Positions 1-8,485 of a stretch of DNA of 40,810 nucleotides are shown in pieces. Each line of letters begins with the position of its first letter. Within the stretch, counting starts at the first letter, position 1. The stretch spans positions 1 to 40,810 of the forward strand of contig NZ_BILX01000061.1 in assembly GCF_004000785.1 (NCBI RefSeq). Direction: 5' to 3'. A program made the position numbers and the translations under genes. The notes beneath the pieces were generated by a model. It worked only from the letters and a program-made list of their open reading frames with translations, was not told the DNA's origin and searched no databases. This DNA comes from Paenibacillus ehimensis NBRC 15659. Its GTDB lineage: Bacteria; Bacillota; Bacilli; Paenibacillales; NBRC-103111.

Positions 1-690
1 CCGGCGAAGCGGACCCCCCGGCGCGTAAGGCCGCGTGCCGCTAACCTGCGGCACGGCGTCCGAACCCGGCGGCCGCCGGGAAGCCGCGCGCGTCCCTTCC
101 GGGCCCGCGCCCGGCAGCGGCACCGCCATGGCCGAACCTCCGGGCAGCGCCCACAGCTGCCCGCCGCCTGGGCTTTCGCGCTTCGCCCGCACAAGCCCGA
201 AGGCGTCCACGGCGCTCACGATCAGCGCCTCCTGCCGGTACACGCCGCGGGCAAGCCCCTGCATCGTGCAATGTATGACAGCGTCGCGCCAGTGGCCGGC
301 CGCAGCCGCTCCCCGCCGGACGATCCGCTCGCCGGTGCCCTCGTGCACCCAGCGCTCCTCCACCCGCAGTCGCCCTCCGAACAGCGGCAGCCAAGCCGCC
401 GACAAGCGGTAAGCCATCGTAACCGGTTCTCCGCTATAGACGAACCGGTCTACGCCCGGATCGCTTCGGGGAAGCCACGCAGAAGCGGACGATAAGGCCT
501 CCATTCCGGCAAGCATTCTTTCTACCCGCAGCACGCGTCCGGCCGCAGCGCGAAATACCCCGAGATAAACAACGAAAAAAGCCCAGACATAAACTAAAAA
601 CCAGGCCGTCCGGCCGCCCCAGCCGAACGCCCACCATCCGAGAAGCGCCCCGCATCCCCCAAGCCATCCGACCGTTATTAAGCTCCGCAT
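1..690 (-). CDS. DUF58 family membrane protein, partial (C-terminus beyond window edge)
   Basis: One reading frame is open from an ATG at 690 to the window edge, giving 230 residues with no stop. Residues about 1-45 are hydrophobic and Trp-rich, consistent with two membrane segments, as in DUF58 proteins. The last visible residues (GTRPYAPGGPLRR) match the conserved DUF58 motif around YxPGDxLRxIxW. It starts 15 bases after the MoxR stop, and MoxR-DUF58 is a classic gene pair, usually followed by a transglutaminase-like membrane protein. The family is thought to work with the MoxR ATPase in assembly or envelope functions, but the exact role is not known. The 3' end is missing from the window, not necessarily from the genome. 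Confidence 0.8.
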   Translation of the reverse strand, partial: MRSLITVGWLGGCGALLGWWAFGWGGRTAWFLVYVWAFFVVYLGVFRAAAGRVLRVERMLAGMEALSSASAWLPRSDPGVDRFVYSGEPVTMAYRLSAAWLPLFGGRLRVEERWVHEGTGERIVRRGAAAAGHWRDAVIHCTMQGLARGVYRQEALIVSAVDAFGLVRAKRESPGGGQLWALPGGSAMAVPLPGAGPEGTRAASRRPPGSDAVPQVSGTRPYAPGGPLRR

Positions 691-705
691 GCTTGCCGCC
701 TTTCT

Positions 706-1680
706 TCAGCCTGCGGCATGCCGACGGACCGGCAGCGGCGCGCCCGCAACGACCGAAGCGACAAGCGCTTCCGCCTGACGGCCGGACAGCAGCGCAGACG
801 GCGCTAACGTCAATCGGTGCGCCAGTACGGGAACGGCAAGCTCTTTCACGTCGTCCGGGATGACATAGCTGCGGCCCTTCAGGAACGCTTGTGCCTGGGA
901 GGCGCGCATCAAGGCGACCGAAGCCCGCGGACTGGCGCCGAGCGAGACGTCGGGATGCGTGCGGGTTGCCGTCGTCAACTGGACGATGTATTGCTTGATC
1001 GTATCGTCGACATGAACGGCGCGGGCTTCTTTTTGAAGGGAAACGAATTCCTCCTGCAGGACGACCGTACGAATTTGAGCGAGCGGAAACGGCTCTTCCA
1101 TCCGGTTCAGCATCTCCACCTCGTCAAGCGGGTCGGGATAACCGAGACGAAGCTTTACCATAAACCGGTCAAGCTGGGCTTCGGGCAGCGAGAACGTGCC
1201 TTCGAAGTCGACGGGATTTTGCGTCGCCAGAATAAAAAACGGCTCCGGCAGCGGATAAGTCGTTCCATCGACCGTCACCCGCTTCTCCTCCATCGCCTCC
1301 AGCATGGCGGCCTGCGTCCGCGGCGATGCGCGGTTCAGCTCGTCGGCCAATACGATGTGGGCAAGCAGGGGCCCGGGACGGAATTCGAATTCGCCGCTGC
1401 GCTGATTGTACACCGAAACCCCGGTCAGATCGGACGGCAGCAAATCCGGAGTGCACTGAATCCGCTTGAAGCTGCTGTCGATTGTTCTCGCCAGCGCGCG
1501 TACCAGCATCGTTTTGCCTACGCCGGGGACGTCCTCCAGCAGCACGTGCCCGCCGCAAAGCAGCGCTACAAGCAGCTTCTCGATGACCTCCCGTTTGCCT
1601 ACGATGACCTTCTCCACCTGATATACGATCCGCTCTAGCACCGCCTGCGGCGAATCGGTCAGATTTACAGATTTCGTCAT
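706..1680 (-). CDS. MoxR-type AAA+ ATPase
   Basis: A 324-residue AAA+ ATPase of the MoxR/RavA family, chaperone-like ATPases that help mature protein complexes. Visible are Walker A (EDVPGVGKT, around residue 55), a Walker B region (VLADELNRASP), the sensor-1 segment ATQNP, and the C-terminal lid domain with SPRASVALMRASQA. The ATG at 1680 is chosen because GGAGG lies 9 bases upstream; the longer upstream reading has no such site. It is transcribed with the DUF58 gene that follows. Family assignment is firm; the client complex is unknown. Confidence 0.92.
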   Translation of the reverse strand: MTKSVNLTDSPQAVLERIVYQVEKVIVGKREVIEKLLVALLCGGHVLLEDVPGVGKTMLVRALARTIDSSFKRIQCTPDLLPSDLTGVSVYNQRSGEFEFRPGPLLAHIVLADELNRASPRTQAAMLEAMEEKRVTVDGTTYPLPEPFFILATQNPVDFEGTFSLPEAQLDRFMVKLRLGYPDPLDEVEMLNRMEEPFPLAQIRTVVLQEEFVSLQKEARAVHVDDTIKQYIVQLTTATRTHPDVSLGASPRASVALMRASQAQAFLKGRSYVIPDDVKELAVPVLAHRLTLAPSALLSGRQAEALVASVVAGAPLPVRRHAAG

Positions 1681-1771
1681 CCTGAAAACCTCCTGACCTG
1701 AATCATGTGATGCAAGTTTTCCAATCTTGCATTCTAGCATTCAGTATGTCCGGTTTTCATAGCTTTTAGAC

Positions 1772-3199
1772 TTAAGCGAGAGGCTTTCTCATATGCATCC
1801 AACCGGTCCGGTACCCGCCGTAGACCGCCGCCTGCACCTCCGCTGTCCCCCGTTCCTGCGGAATCGCGCCGGACAGCATCCGGTCGCCAAGCAGCTCCAG
1901 CGTTTGACGGAGCGGCACATACAGCGTCCCGTTCGCAAGCTCCATCTCAGGAAACGGGTAAATGCGCGCCTTTGCTTCGGCAGCCCACTCGGCGGCAGGA
2001 CGCCGTACCCTCAGCTCCTGCCGGGCCAAGTCATATACGGCCGTAATCGCTCCATAGCGGACGACAACCGTACGGCGCTCGGCGTTCCACTCTACGGTTC
2101 CGCCCATCTCCGTGATCAATCGCCTCAGAGGCACCATGCAGCTCCCGGCCCGAAAGCGAAATTGCTCCTTCGTTAAAGCAAGCGTACGGTCGCCCAAAAG
2201 CACATTCAAACGGTCCGGCCCTCCTTTTGAACCGGCTTCCGTATAAGCGATGGCCGCGAGCGAAACAGGCTGCGTCTGCGGAGCGTTATCCTTAGCCGGA
2301 ACAACCTGCGCAGACCAAAGTCTTCTATGTTCTTGCGCAGCGGCAAGCAGGTGGTCGAACGATTCGCGATTTACCGTTCTGGTCCATTTCGGTTTGCCGC
2401 CGGAAAATTGAACGGGCTTCACCTCCGGGGTTAACGAAGCAAAAGCGTAGCCTTTCTCTTTAAATAGCTTGATGATCCGGGGAAGCGCTTTTACCGTTTC
2501 GTCATGCCCTGAACCGTCGTGCATCAGCACAATGACCTCTTTCCCGAACGGCCCTTTTTCCACCGTACGGACAATCCGGTCCGCCGTCATCCCGGGGCGC
2601 CTCGCATCTTCGCTGTCGATGGACCAATCGTAAATCTCGTAACCCGCCTGCCCCAAATAATAGAAATAAAAAGCGTCAAAATTGCCGGACGTCCCACCCG
2701 GAGCACGGATAAAACGCGGCCTGACGCCCGTCGTCTCCAGCAATATATTTTCCGTCTTCTGAACCTGCTCCCAAAATGCGCGAAAGTCGGAATACAGCTC
2801 CCGGTAGACGTGATTATACGTATGGTTGCCGAGGGCGTGGCCTTCCTCGACGATCCGCTTTGCGATGTTCGGGCGCTCCTGCACCTGCTCGCCCAGCACG
2901 AAGAACGTGGCCCGGACGCCCTCCTCCCGCAAAATGTCCAGCACCTTCGGGGTCAGCTTGCTCGGCCCGTCGTCGAAGGTCAGGTACACCGTCGGCTTCT
3001 CCGCCGGGGTATAGTTGTTTTCGATTGCGATACGTTTGCCCGATTTCAGCTGCGCAAATAAAGCTTCCTCTCCTTCATGACCGGGCGCCGCCCCTGCCGT
3101 GTGCGTCAAGACCGTAAGCCACAGGATCGTGAGGCAAAGCATCGATGTCCAAACGGTGCTTATCATGCGGAACGAATTAGCTTGCGGCCTGCACTTCAT
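1772..3199 (-). CDS. Secreted polysaccharide deacetylase with C-terminal copper-amine-oxidase-N-like domain
   Basis: A 475-residue exported protein. A signal peptide or anchor covers about residues 12-38. The NodB-type deacetylase domain (about 65-265) shows TFDDGP (catalytic base and metal Asp), the zinc motif GNHTYNH, RAPGG, DWSID and the final LMHDG, so all five family motifs are recognisable. It should remove acetyl groups from peptidoglycan or another N-acetylated glycan outside the cell. Residues about 320-450 form a second domain with the repeated VPLRRL/YVPLRQTLELLG pattern of copper-amine-oxidase N-terminal domains, common on Paenibacillus exported proteins and probably a wall or glycan anchor. 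The start is supported by GGAGGG 8 bases before the ATG. Its substrate cannot be told from sequence. Confidence 0.9.
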   Translation of the reverse strand: MKCRPQANSFRMISTVWTSMLCLTILWLTVLTHTAGAAPGHEGEEALFAQLKSGKRIAIENNYTPAEKPTVYLTFDDGPSKLTPKVLDILREEGVRATFFVLGEQVQERPNIAKRIVEEGHALGNHTYNHVYRELYSDFRAFWEQVQKTENILLETTGVRPRFIRAPGGTSGNFDAFYFYYLGQAGYEIYDWSIDSEDARRPGMTADRIVRTVEKGPFGKEVIVLMHDGSGHDETVKALPRIIKLFKEKGYAFASLTPEVKPVQFSGGKPKWTRTVNRESFDHLLAAAQEHRRLWSAQVVPAKDNAPQTQPVSLAAIAYTEAGSKGGPDRLNVLLGDRTLALTKEQFRFRAGSCMVPLRRLITEMGGTVEWNAERRTVVVRYGAITAVYDLARQELRVRRPAAEWAAEAKARIYPFPEMELANGTLYVPLRQTLELLGDRMLSGAIPQERGTAEVQAAVYGGYRTGWMHMRKPLA

Positions 3200-3317
3200 G
3201 AGAGATCCCTCCGTATAGTTCTATGAAATTGGTATTGATAGAATATATGGATGGTTTTTCTCTTTTATGCCGGAGCGCTGCCCTGAAAAGATTCGCGGGA
3301 CGACCATGAAGAAAGCA

Positions 3318-3346
3318 TTGACAAGGGGAATGGAACGAGGTAGAAT
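3318..3346 (+). promoter_or_regulatory. Sigma-A promoter of the siderophore-binding gene
   Basis: TTGACA at 3318-3323 and TAGAAT at 3341-3346 are separated by 17 bases. The Fur box begins 7 bases after the -10, over the expected transcription start, so bound Fur would block initiation. Confidence 0.85.
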
Positions 3347-3353
3347 TTTTCAC

Positions 3354-3372
3354 GATAATGATAATCATTTTC
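3354..3372 (+). promoter_or_regulatory. Fur box (iron-responsive operator)
   Basis: GATAATGATAATCATTTTC matches the 19-bp Fur consensus GATAATGATAATCATTATC at 18 of 19 positions. It lies between a sigma-A promoter and an iron-siderophore binding protein gene, so iron-dependent repression is the natural reading. Confidence 0.93.
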
Positions 3373-3395
3373 ATCTAAAGAGAGGGGTATCATCT

Positions 3396-4388
3396 TTGTT
3401 TACATCCTTGCGTTCAAAATGGAAATCCGCTGCCGCGCTCTTGGCCTGCGCAACCGCCTTGGGTGCGGCGCTGAGCGGCTGCGGCGCGGCTAAAACCCCA
3501 GCCCCGACGAATGATACGACCCAGAAGCAGCCGGCTTCGGCAGCCGTATCGGAACTAACGATCAATCACGCGATGGGCTCATCCAAAGTTCCGGCTCAAC
3601 CAAAGCGGATCGTCGTCCTGACCAACGAAGGAACGGAAGCCGTGCTTGCTCTTGGCTTTAAACCGGTGGGGGCGGTCAAATCTTGGTCCGGCACCCCGTG
3701 GTACGACCACTTGAAGAAAGATATGGAAGGCGTCGAAGTCGTCGGAGACGAGAACCAGCCGAACCTCGAGGCGATTGCCAAGCTGAAGCCCGACCTGATT
3801 CTCGGCAACAAGCTGCGTCAGGAAAAAGTTTACTCGCAGCTTGCCGCCATCGCGCCGACGGTGTTCTCGGAGCGCCTGCAATCCGACTGGCAGAAAAACT
3901 TCCGGGTATATGCCGAAGCCGTTAACAAAAAAGCCGAAGGCGAGCAGCTTTTGCAGCAATATGACAAACGCATCGCCGACATGAAGGCCAAAGCGGGAGA
4001 CAAGCTCAATACGAAGGTATCTCTTGTTCGCTTTATTCCCGGAAAAGCCCGGCTTTATATGAAGGATACGTTTGCAGGGCTGGCGCTCAGCAAAATCGGC
4101 TTCCAACGTCCGGCCGCACAGGAGAAGGATGAGTTTGCGGTCGAAATCAACAAGGAACGCCTCCCGGATATGGACGGAGACATTTTGTTCTACTACGTGT
4201 GGGATAACGATAAAAAAGAAGCGAGCGCCGTCGAGAAAGACTGGACCGGCGACCCGCTTTGGAAAAATTTAAACGTCGTGAAGAACAACAAAGTGATTAA
4301 AGTGAGCGACGATATTTGGAACTCCTCCGGCGGGATCATTGCCGCCAATAAGATGCTGGACGAAGTGGACCAATATCTGCTGAAATAA
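3396..4388 (+). CDS. Iron-siderophore ABC transporter substrate-binding lipoprotein
   Basis: A 330-residue FecB/FhuD-type periplasmic-binding-protein homologue that captures ferric siderophore outside the membrane. The TTG at 3396 is preferred: AGGGG lies 7 bases upstream, and it gives a clean lipoprotein signal with lipobox LSGC (Cys29). An upstream ATG frame would place the Fur box and promoter inside the coding sequence. The mature domain has RIVVLTNEGTEAVLALG and the NLEAIAKLKPDLILG motif typical of class III binding proteins. The permease and ATPase genes are not adjacent, so it must pair with a transporter encoded elsewhere. The siderophore is unknown. Confidence 0.93.
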   Translation: MFTSLRSKWKSAAALLACATALGAALSGCGAAKTPAPTNDTTQKQPASAAVSELTINHAMGSSKVPAQPKRIVVLTNEGTEAVLALGFKPVGAVKSWSGTPWYDHLKKDMEGVEVVGDENQPNLEAIAKLKPDLILGNKLRQEKVYSQLAAIAPTVFSERLQSDWQKNFRVYAEAVNKKAEGEQLLQQYDKRIADMKAKAGDKLNTKVSLVRFIPGKARLYMKDTFAGLALSKIGFQRPAAQEKDEFAVEINKERLPDMDGDILFYYVWDNDKKEASAVEKDWTGDPLWKNLNVVKNNKVIKVSDDIWNSSGGIIAANKMLDEVDQYLLK

Positions 4389-4398
4389 CTCTGCCGCC

Positions 4399-5484
4399 TT
4401 ACTCGAAAAATTGGATGCACACCGGTTTCGGTATGCGGAGCTCATGACCTGTGGGCTCCAGCCGGCCGGTGTTTTCATTTACAGCTAGCGTGACAATGGA
4501 GTCCGAATATTGGTTGGCGGCCAGCACGAATTTCCCGTCCGGCGTAACGGCAAAATTTCTCGGCCACGCCCCGCCGGTCGGCTCGTGCTGGATCAGCGTC
4601 AGCTTGCCGCTGTTCCGGTCGATGCGGTAGACGGCTATGCTGTCATGCCCGCGGTTGGAGCCGTACAAGTAATCCCCCGACTTCCCGATGTGGATGTCGG
4701 CGCAGTAGCTCTCCCCTGCAAATCCTTCCGGCAGCGCGGACACCGTCTGGATTTCCCGAAGCGTTCCGTCCTCTTGTCCGTAAGCGAACGCCGTAATCGT
4801 AGAATCCAGCTCGTTAATTACATACGCATAAGGAAGATCAGGGTGAAACGCCATATGTCGCGGGCCTGCCCCGGCATGCACCTTGACTTCGCCATGTAGA
4901 ACAAGCGCCGGCTTTTCTCCGTTTTCTTGCATGTTGTAGATCATGATTTTGTCCGTTCCGAGATCTGCGACATAAATGCGGGAATCTTTCAGAACGGTAC
5001 AATGCGCATGAGCCGCTTCCTGCCTGTCGCTGCGTACACTCTGTCCCTCATGCCGCTTACGGTCTGCCAACGGACCGATGGTGCCGTCTTCCTCGATCGG
5101 ATACAAGCTCACGCTGCCGCTTGTATAATTGGCTACGACGAGCCGCTTTCCTTCACGGTCCGTTACCAAATGGCACGGCGAAGCGCCGAAGGAAGGCTGT
5201 TTGCCGATATAGCGCAAAGCCCCGGTTTCCTTTTCCACGGTATAAGAAGCCACTTCCCCGCCTTCCTTGCCTGCCTCGTCCTGCAGCTCGCTTACCGCAA
5301 ACAGCCTGCCGCGCTCGGTATCTACCGTCAAGAAGGAAGGCATCTCGACCTCCGCATAAGCGCCGATGGCAGACAGCTTCCCGGTTGACTTATCCATGCT
5401 CAGCACATATAAAGAATCGTCTCCGCCGCCATTATAAGTTCCTACATAAACGATCCGACTGGACTGTTTTTCATACCGCTGCAT
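4399..5484 (-). CDS. pgl: Lactonase family protein, 7-bladed beta-propeller (6-phosphogluconolactonase type)
   Basis: A 361-residue protein of the YkgB/Pgl lactonase family. Repeating blades carry the GxYLYGSNRGHDSIAVYRID, GAGPRHMAFHPD and GAWPRNFAVTPDGKFVLAANQ motifs. Family members hydrolyse 6-phosphogluconolactone in the oxidative pentose phosphate pathway, although many homologues are untested. No signal peptide is seen, so it is cytoplasmic. The gene is convergent with the siderophore gene, leaving only 10 bases between stops. GGGGAG precedes the ATG. Confidence 0.85.
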   Translation of the reverse strand: MQRYEKQSSRIVYVGTYNGGGDDSLYVLSMDKSTGKLSAIGAYAEVEMPSFLTVDTERGRLFAVSELQDEAGKEGGEVASYTVEKETGALRYIGKQPSFGASPCHLVTDREGKRLVVANYTSGSVSLYPIEEDGTIGPLADRKRHEGQSVRSDRQEAAHAHCTVLKDSRIYVADLGTDKIMIYNMQENGEKPALVLHGEVKVHAGAGPRHMAFHPDLPYAYVINELDSTITAFAYGQEDGTLREIQTVSALPEGFAGESYCADIHIGKSGDYLYGSNRGHDSIAVYRIDRNSGKLTLIQHEPTGGAWPRNFAVTPDGKFVLAANQYSDSIVTLAVNENTGRLEPTGHELRIPKPVCIQFFE

Positions 5485-5604
5485 TCACGACCGCTCCCCT
5501 ACTGGAAATTTATTGCTAGGGTTAGTTTTTCGCCATCTCTCGCATTCATTCCTGCTTCGACGTTTTACCTTTGTTGACAAAAACCTGCTCAACTTGATGG
5601 CGAA

Positions 5605-5637
5605 GAAAAAAAGCCGGGCTGCGTTTCTCCCGGCTTT
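5605..5637 (-). terminator. Rho-independent terminator after bcp
   Basis: A 9-bp stem AAAGCCGGG/CCCGGCTTT is followed on the minus strand by a T run. It lies 13 bases beyond the peroxiredoxin stop codon. Confidence 0.9.
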
Positions 5638-5650
5638 AGATGAGTGGCTA

Positions 5651-6139
5651 CTATAAGGTCCCTACTCCGGCCTGTGCGGCCTTGACGGCTTCCAGCACCT
5701 GCTCGACATGGCCCTTGATCCGGACGCCGCGCCATTCCCGGACAAGCTTGCCTTGCGGATCGACGATAAATGTCGAGCGTACGACACCCATATATTCGCG
5801 TCCGTACATCTTTTTCATCTGCCAAACGCCGAACAACTCGCATACCGTGTGATCGGGATCGGAGAGCAGCAAAAACGGCAGCTCGTACTTGGCGGCGAAC
5901 TTGGCATGGGACTTCAGGTCGTCCGGGCTAATCCCGATGACTTCGGTGTTCAAGGTCTCGAATTGTCCGTTGTAATCGCGGAATTGACAGGACTCCTCCG
6001 TACATGTCGGCGTCATATCCTTGGGGTAGAAATAAAGAACGACATATTTGCCCCGAAACTGCGAAAGCGTTACGGATTCCCCGCTTCCGGCAGTCAGAGT
6101 GAAATCCGGAACGGGTTGTCCGGGTTGAAGCTGCGGCAT
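5651..6139 (-). CDS. bcp: Thioredoxin-dependent peroxiredoxin, Bcp/PrxQ type
   Basis: A 162-residue atypical 2-Cys peroxiredoxin that reduces peroxides in the cytoplasm using thioredoxin. The motif DMTPTCTEESC holds the peroxidatic Cys46 and resolving Cys51, spaced as in Bcp/PrxQ. The ATG at 6139 has GAGGAG 9 bases upstream and gives the normal family length; two ATGs further upstream are poorly placed. It is a single-gene unit with its own terminator. Confidence 0.93.
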   Translation of the reverse strand: MPQLQPGQPVPDFTLTAGSGESVTLSQFRGKYVVLYFYPKDMTPTCTEESCQFRDYNGQFETLNTEVIGISPDDLKSHAKFAAKYELPFLLLSDPDHTVCELFGVWQMKKMYGREYMGVVRSTFIVDPQGKLVREWRGVRIKGHVEQVLEAVKAAQAGVGTL

Positions 6140-6280
6140 CGTATTCATCTCCTCGCATCCGTTGTTAATATGTTCTATGTACATGCAATTATACGAAACT
6201 CATCCGTCGCAAAACAACCTGACCTCCTCCTTTCCAGAAATTCTCTGGCTAGCCGGTCATTTTTAATTGTCGGGAAATGA

Positions 6281-6305
6281 AGAAACCGCCCTCGTTAAGG
6301 GCGGC
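6281..6305 (-). terminator. Terminator after the secreted repeat protein
   Basis: A CCGCCCT/AGGGCGG stem with a 5-base loop, followed on the minus strand by TTTCTTC. It lies 18 bases after the stop codon at 6323. Confidence 0.8.
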
Positions 6306-6322
6306 TTGGCTATAGAAGTTTC

Positions 6323-6991
6323 TTACTTCTTATTGATGAATGCTTTCAGGGACTCGTTCAACTCATCCTTCAGGCCAGCAATGACTTGATCTTCGCTAAG
6401 GCCTTTTTCTTTGGCGATATCGGCAATCGTTTTGCCATTGTTAAAATAGGTGCTCAACTCATCTTCAGAGATACCAAGGACTTTAGCTACGGACTCTTCA
6501 TCGACTTGAGCTTTCAGCTTAAGCTTTTTGGCGTATGTGCCTTGCAGTTTGTCTTTATAGCCACCTTTGCTGACAGCGGCGGTAACCGTATCTGTAGCTT
6601 CTTGTTTCAATTGTTTCGCTTCATCTGCAGTGATGACCTTTTGGCTAAGGGCATTGTCCACTCTTTCCATCATTGGATTGAGCAATCTGCTAAGCAATTC
6701 CGCATGATTGACCCCACGGAGATTGGCCACTTCTGCGATCGTTTTGCCTTTTTGGAGTTCGTCCTTCAAATCTTCCACACTCATATCAACAATACCAGAT
6801 GCTTGAACGACAATAGCATTCAAACCAAGATTTACACGTTTGTGCAGAGGGATGGAAGCATCCGGAACGACCGTGTATGTAATATCGTCATCCGCAAACG
6901 CCTTAGGAGCCGTTGCCAATCCGCCGATTCCGCCAAACAATACAGCTGCTGCTACCGTACCTGCCATAACTTTCCCAGTCCATTTTTTCAT
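6323..6991 (-). CDS. Secreted protein with internal GKTIA(E/D)-(V/I)A repeats, function unknown
   Basis: A 222-residue exported protein. A signal peptide covers residues 1-34, ending PKAFA. The mature part has two copies of a helical unit, GKTIAEVANLRGVNHAELLSRL (about residues 80-100) and GKTIADIAKEKGLSEDQVIAGL (about 188-210), the second preceded by LGISEDELSTYFNN. This unit recurs in small exported Firmicute proteins without known function. The ATG at 6991 has GGTGGAG upstream; a longer frame to 7069 would run through the operator array and is rejected. The four tandem GAAC repeats just upstream imply tight repression. Confidence 0.75.
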   Translation of the reverse strand: MKKWTGKVMAGTVAAAVLFGGIGGLATAPKAFADDDITYTVVPDASIPLHKRVNLGLNAIVVQASGIVDMSVEDLKDELQKGKTIAEVANLRGVNHAELLSRLLNPMMERVDNALSQKVITADEAKQLKQEATDTVTAAVSKGGYKDKLQGTYAKKLKLKAQVDEESVAKVLGISEDELSTYFNNGKTIADIAKEKGLSEDQVIAGLKDELNESLKAFINKK

Positions 6992-7024
6992 GATTCTCTC
7001 CACCCTATCCTTTTTTTTATATTT

Positions 7025-7076
7025 CGAACATACGCTTGAACATTTGTTTTGAACAAACGTTTTGAACATATGTTCA
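7025..7076 (-). repeat. Four tandem 13-bp GAAC-N4-GTT(T/C) repeats: operator array
   Basis: GAAC starts at 7026, 7038, 7051 and 7064, each followed four bases later by GTT or a near match (GCTT in the first copy). The last copy lies in a perfect 16-bp palindrome, TTGAACATATGTTCAA. The array ends 33 bases before the start codon of the secreted protein, so it covers the promoter region. The motif resembles both Gram-positive LexA boxes (CGAAC-N4-GTTYG) and TetR-family operators. Confidence 0.75.
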
Positions 7077-7377
7077 ATTCCCTATGATTGGTATTCTACC
7101 ACTGGATAAACCTCCCTGTCAACTCGCTCAAAATCATCAAGTATGTCTATTTTTTGAACGAACCAGTTCGTGGTAAGGGATTTATTGCTAGTATAGGAGC
7201 GAAATATGAACTCAACGTTACGCCAAGCTTAAAGGAAAATGAAAGAAAGCTTAAAAAAACCTTAAAATAAAGAGGCTTAATTTTTCGAAATTTTGGCCAA
7301 CATGGGGACCGGCCCAGTCCACTAGACGTTTCTCACAATACTATGGAGTAAATCCAATTCGAAAGGAGCCGCTTTGC

Positions 7378-7590
7378 ATGTACGATTACGATTGCTATCC
7401 TCAATGCCCGACCAAAACAGTATATGATCCTCCTATCCGGATATACCGGGATTATTACCACCCCCAAATCGTGCAGGTCATCCACCCGGTTGAAATCGTC
7501 AACCGCCATCATTGCGTCCCTTGTCCCCAGCATATTTACTCATATTCCGAGAGAGACGAATGGCCCAAGAGCAAAGGGTATAAAAGATAA
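7378..7590 (+). CDS. Spore coat protein, CotD-like
   Basis: A 70-residue Tyr/His/Cys-rich protein with a central HPQIVQVIHPVEIVNRHHC segment and VPCPQHIYSYSE end, as in CotD-family inner coat proteins of Bacillus and Paenibacillus. AAAGGAG sits 9 bases before the ATG. It is a lone gene, as expected for a late sporulation gene. The 300 bases upstream (7077-7377) contain no other gene I can support. Confidence 0.75.
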   Translation: MYDYDCYPQCPTKTVYDPPIRIYRDYYHPQIVQVIHPVEIVNRHHCVPCPQHIYSYSERDEWPKSKGYKR

Positions 7591-7621
7591 CGTTCTTCCC
7601 GATACGTCCGGATACGCCAAA

Positions 7622-7648
7622 GAGGAGCTTGCCTATCGGCAGCTCCTC
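7622..7648. terminator. Stem-loop between convergent genes
   Basis: An 8-bp perfect stem GAGGAGCT/AGCTCCTC with an 11-base loop lies between the convergent coat and ABC permease genes. A short TTT follows on the minus strand, so it may terminate the ABC operon. Confidence 0.5.
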
Positions 7649-7693
7649 CGAGGTCGTTATGCTGTTTATTTTAAGTACATATGCCTCAGCCCT

Positions 7694-8479
7694 CTACGAG
7701 CCCGCTCCGCGGTACCGTTTCACCCCGTAATTCCATACCGTCAGCCCGAAGGTCAGGAAGACGATTCCGACCAGCGGAGTAAGCAAGGCGAACGTTCCCC
7801 AATTCTCCCGGTCGAGAAAATAGGCGGCCGGATAAAAACCGACGAAGCCGAACGGCAGCACCCATGTCAGCATGATGTTCAGAAGACGGTTATAGATGGT
7901 CATCGGGTACCGCCCGTAGTTTTGCAGGTTCCAGAGCAGCGGCAAAATGCCGGTGGGCGAATCCGAGAAAAACGATAGCGATGTAAAGAAAATGTACACG
8001 CCCCCGTAAATCATGATCGAACCAAGTACCAGCACAAGCAGAATGAGCGGATCGTACCACATCAGCCCGAGATCAAGCTGTGTCCAGGAGTAGATCATGA
8101 TGATCAAGCCGACCAGTGCGCTGAATAGCGAGGACGGGTCCATATTTTCCAGCATCAGCTGCACCAGATTATGCGCCGGACGGGTCAAGATCCGGTCCAT
8201 TTCGCCTTTGACGATGTATCGCTCGGTGAATCCCCAGAGATTAAAAAACGTAATAAACAAGCCGTAAGGCACCATAAAATAGCCATAAATGAACAAAATC
8301 TGCTGCTCGTTCCATTCGCCGATCGCCGCGGTATGCTGGAACACGACAAGGATGAAAAACAAATTCAGTCCGTTAAACAACAGATCGGACAGCACCTCGA
8401 TCCAGAAGTCGGAACGGTAGGTGAGCCGCGTTTTCATGTAATTTTTCAAATAATCGACAAACAAACCTGCATAAAACAT
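7694..8479 (-). CDS. ABC-2 type transporter permease (DUF990-like)
   Basis: A 261-residue integral membrane protein with about six hydrophobic segments. It contains the GEMDRILTRPAHNLVQLM cytoplasmic segment that marks this ABC-2 permease pair family. It is the third gene of a leftward operon with a sister permease and an ATPase; the gap to the sister gene is 6 bases. The two permeases probably form a heterodimeric exporter. The substrate is unknown. Confidence 0.88.
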   Translation of the reverse strand: MFYAGLFVDYLKNYMKTRLTYRSDFWIEVLSDLLFNGLNLFFILVVFQHTAAIGEWNEQQILFIYGYFMVPYGLFITFFNLWGFTERYIVKGEMDRILTRPAHNLVQLMLENMDPSSLFSALVGLIIMIYSWTQLDLGLMWYDPLILLVLVLGSIMIYGGVYIFFTSLSFFSDSPTGILPLLWNLQNYGRYPMTIYNRLLNIMLTWVLPFGFVGFYPAAYFLDRENWGTFALLTPLVGIVFLTFGLTVWNYGVKRYRGAGS

Positions 8480-8485
8480 GCGCCA

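Noticed and set aside
7139..7176. GAACGAACCAGTTCGT near 7157 as a second LexA box
   Set aside because: The half sites are separated by 2 bases rather than 4, so it does not fit the LexA consensus.
7088..7270. 60-residue rightward frame upstream of the coat gene
   Set aside because: No ribosome site, and it is in an AT-rich intergenic stretch; the sequence looks non-coding.
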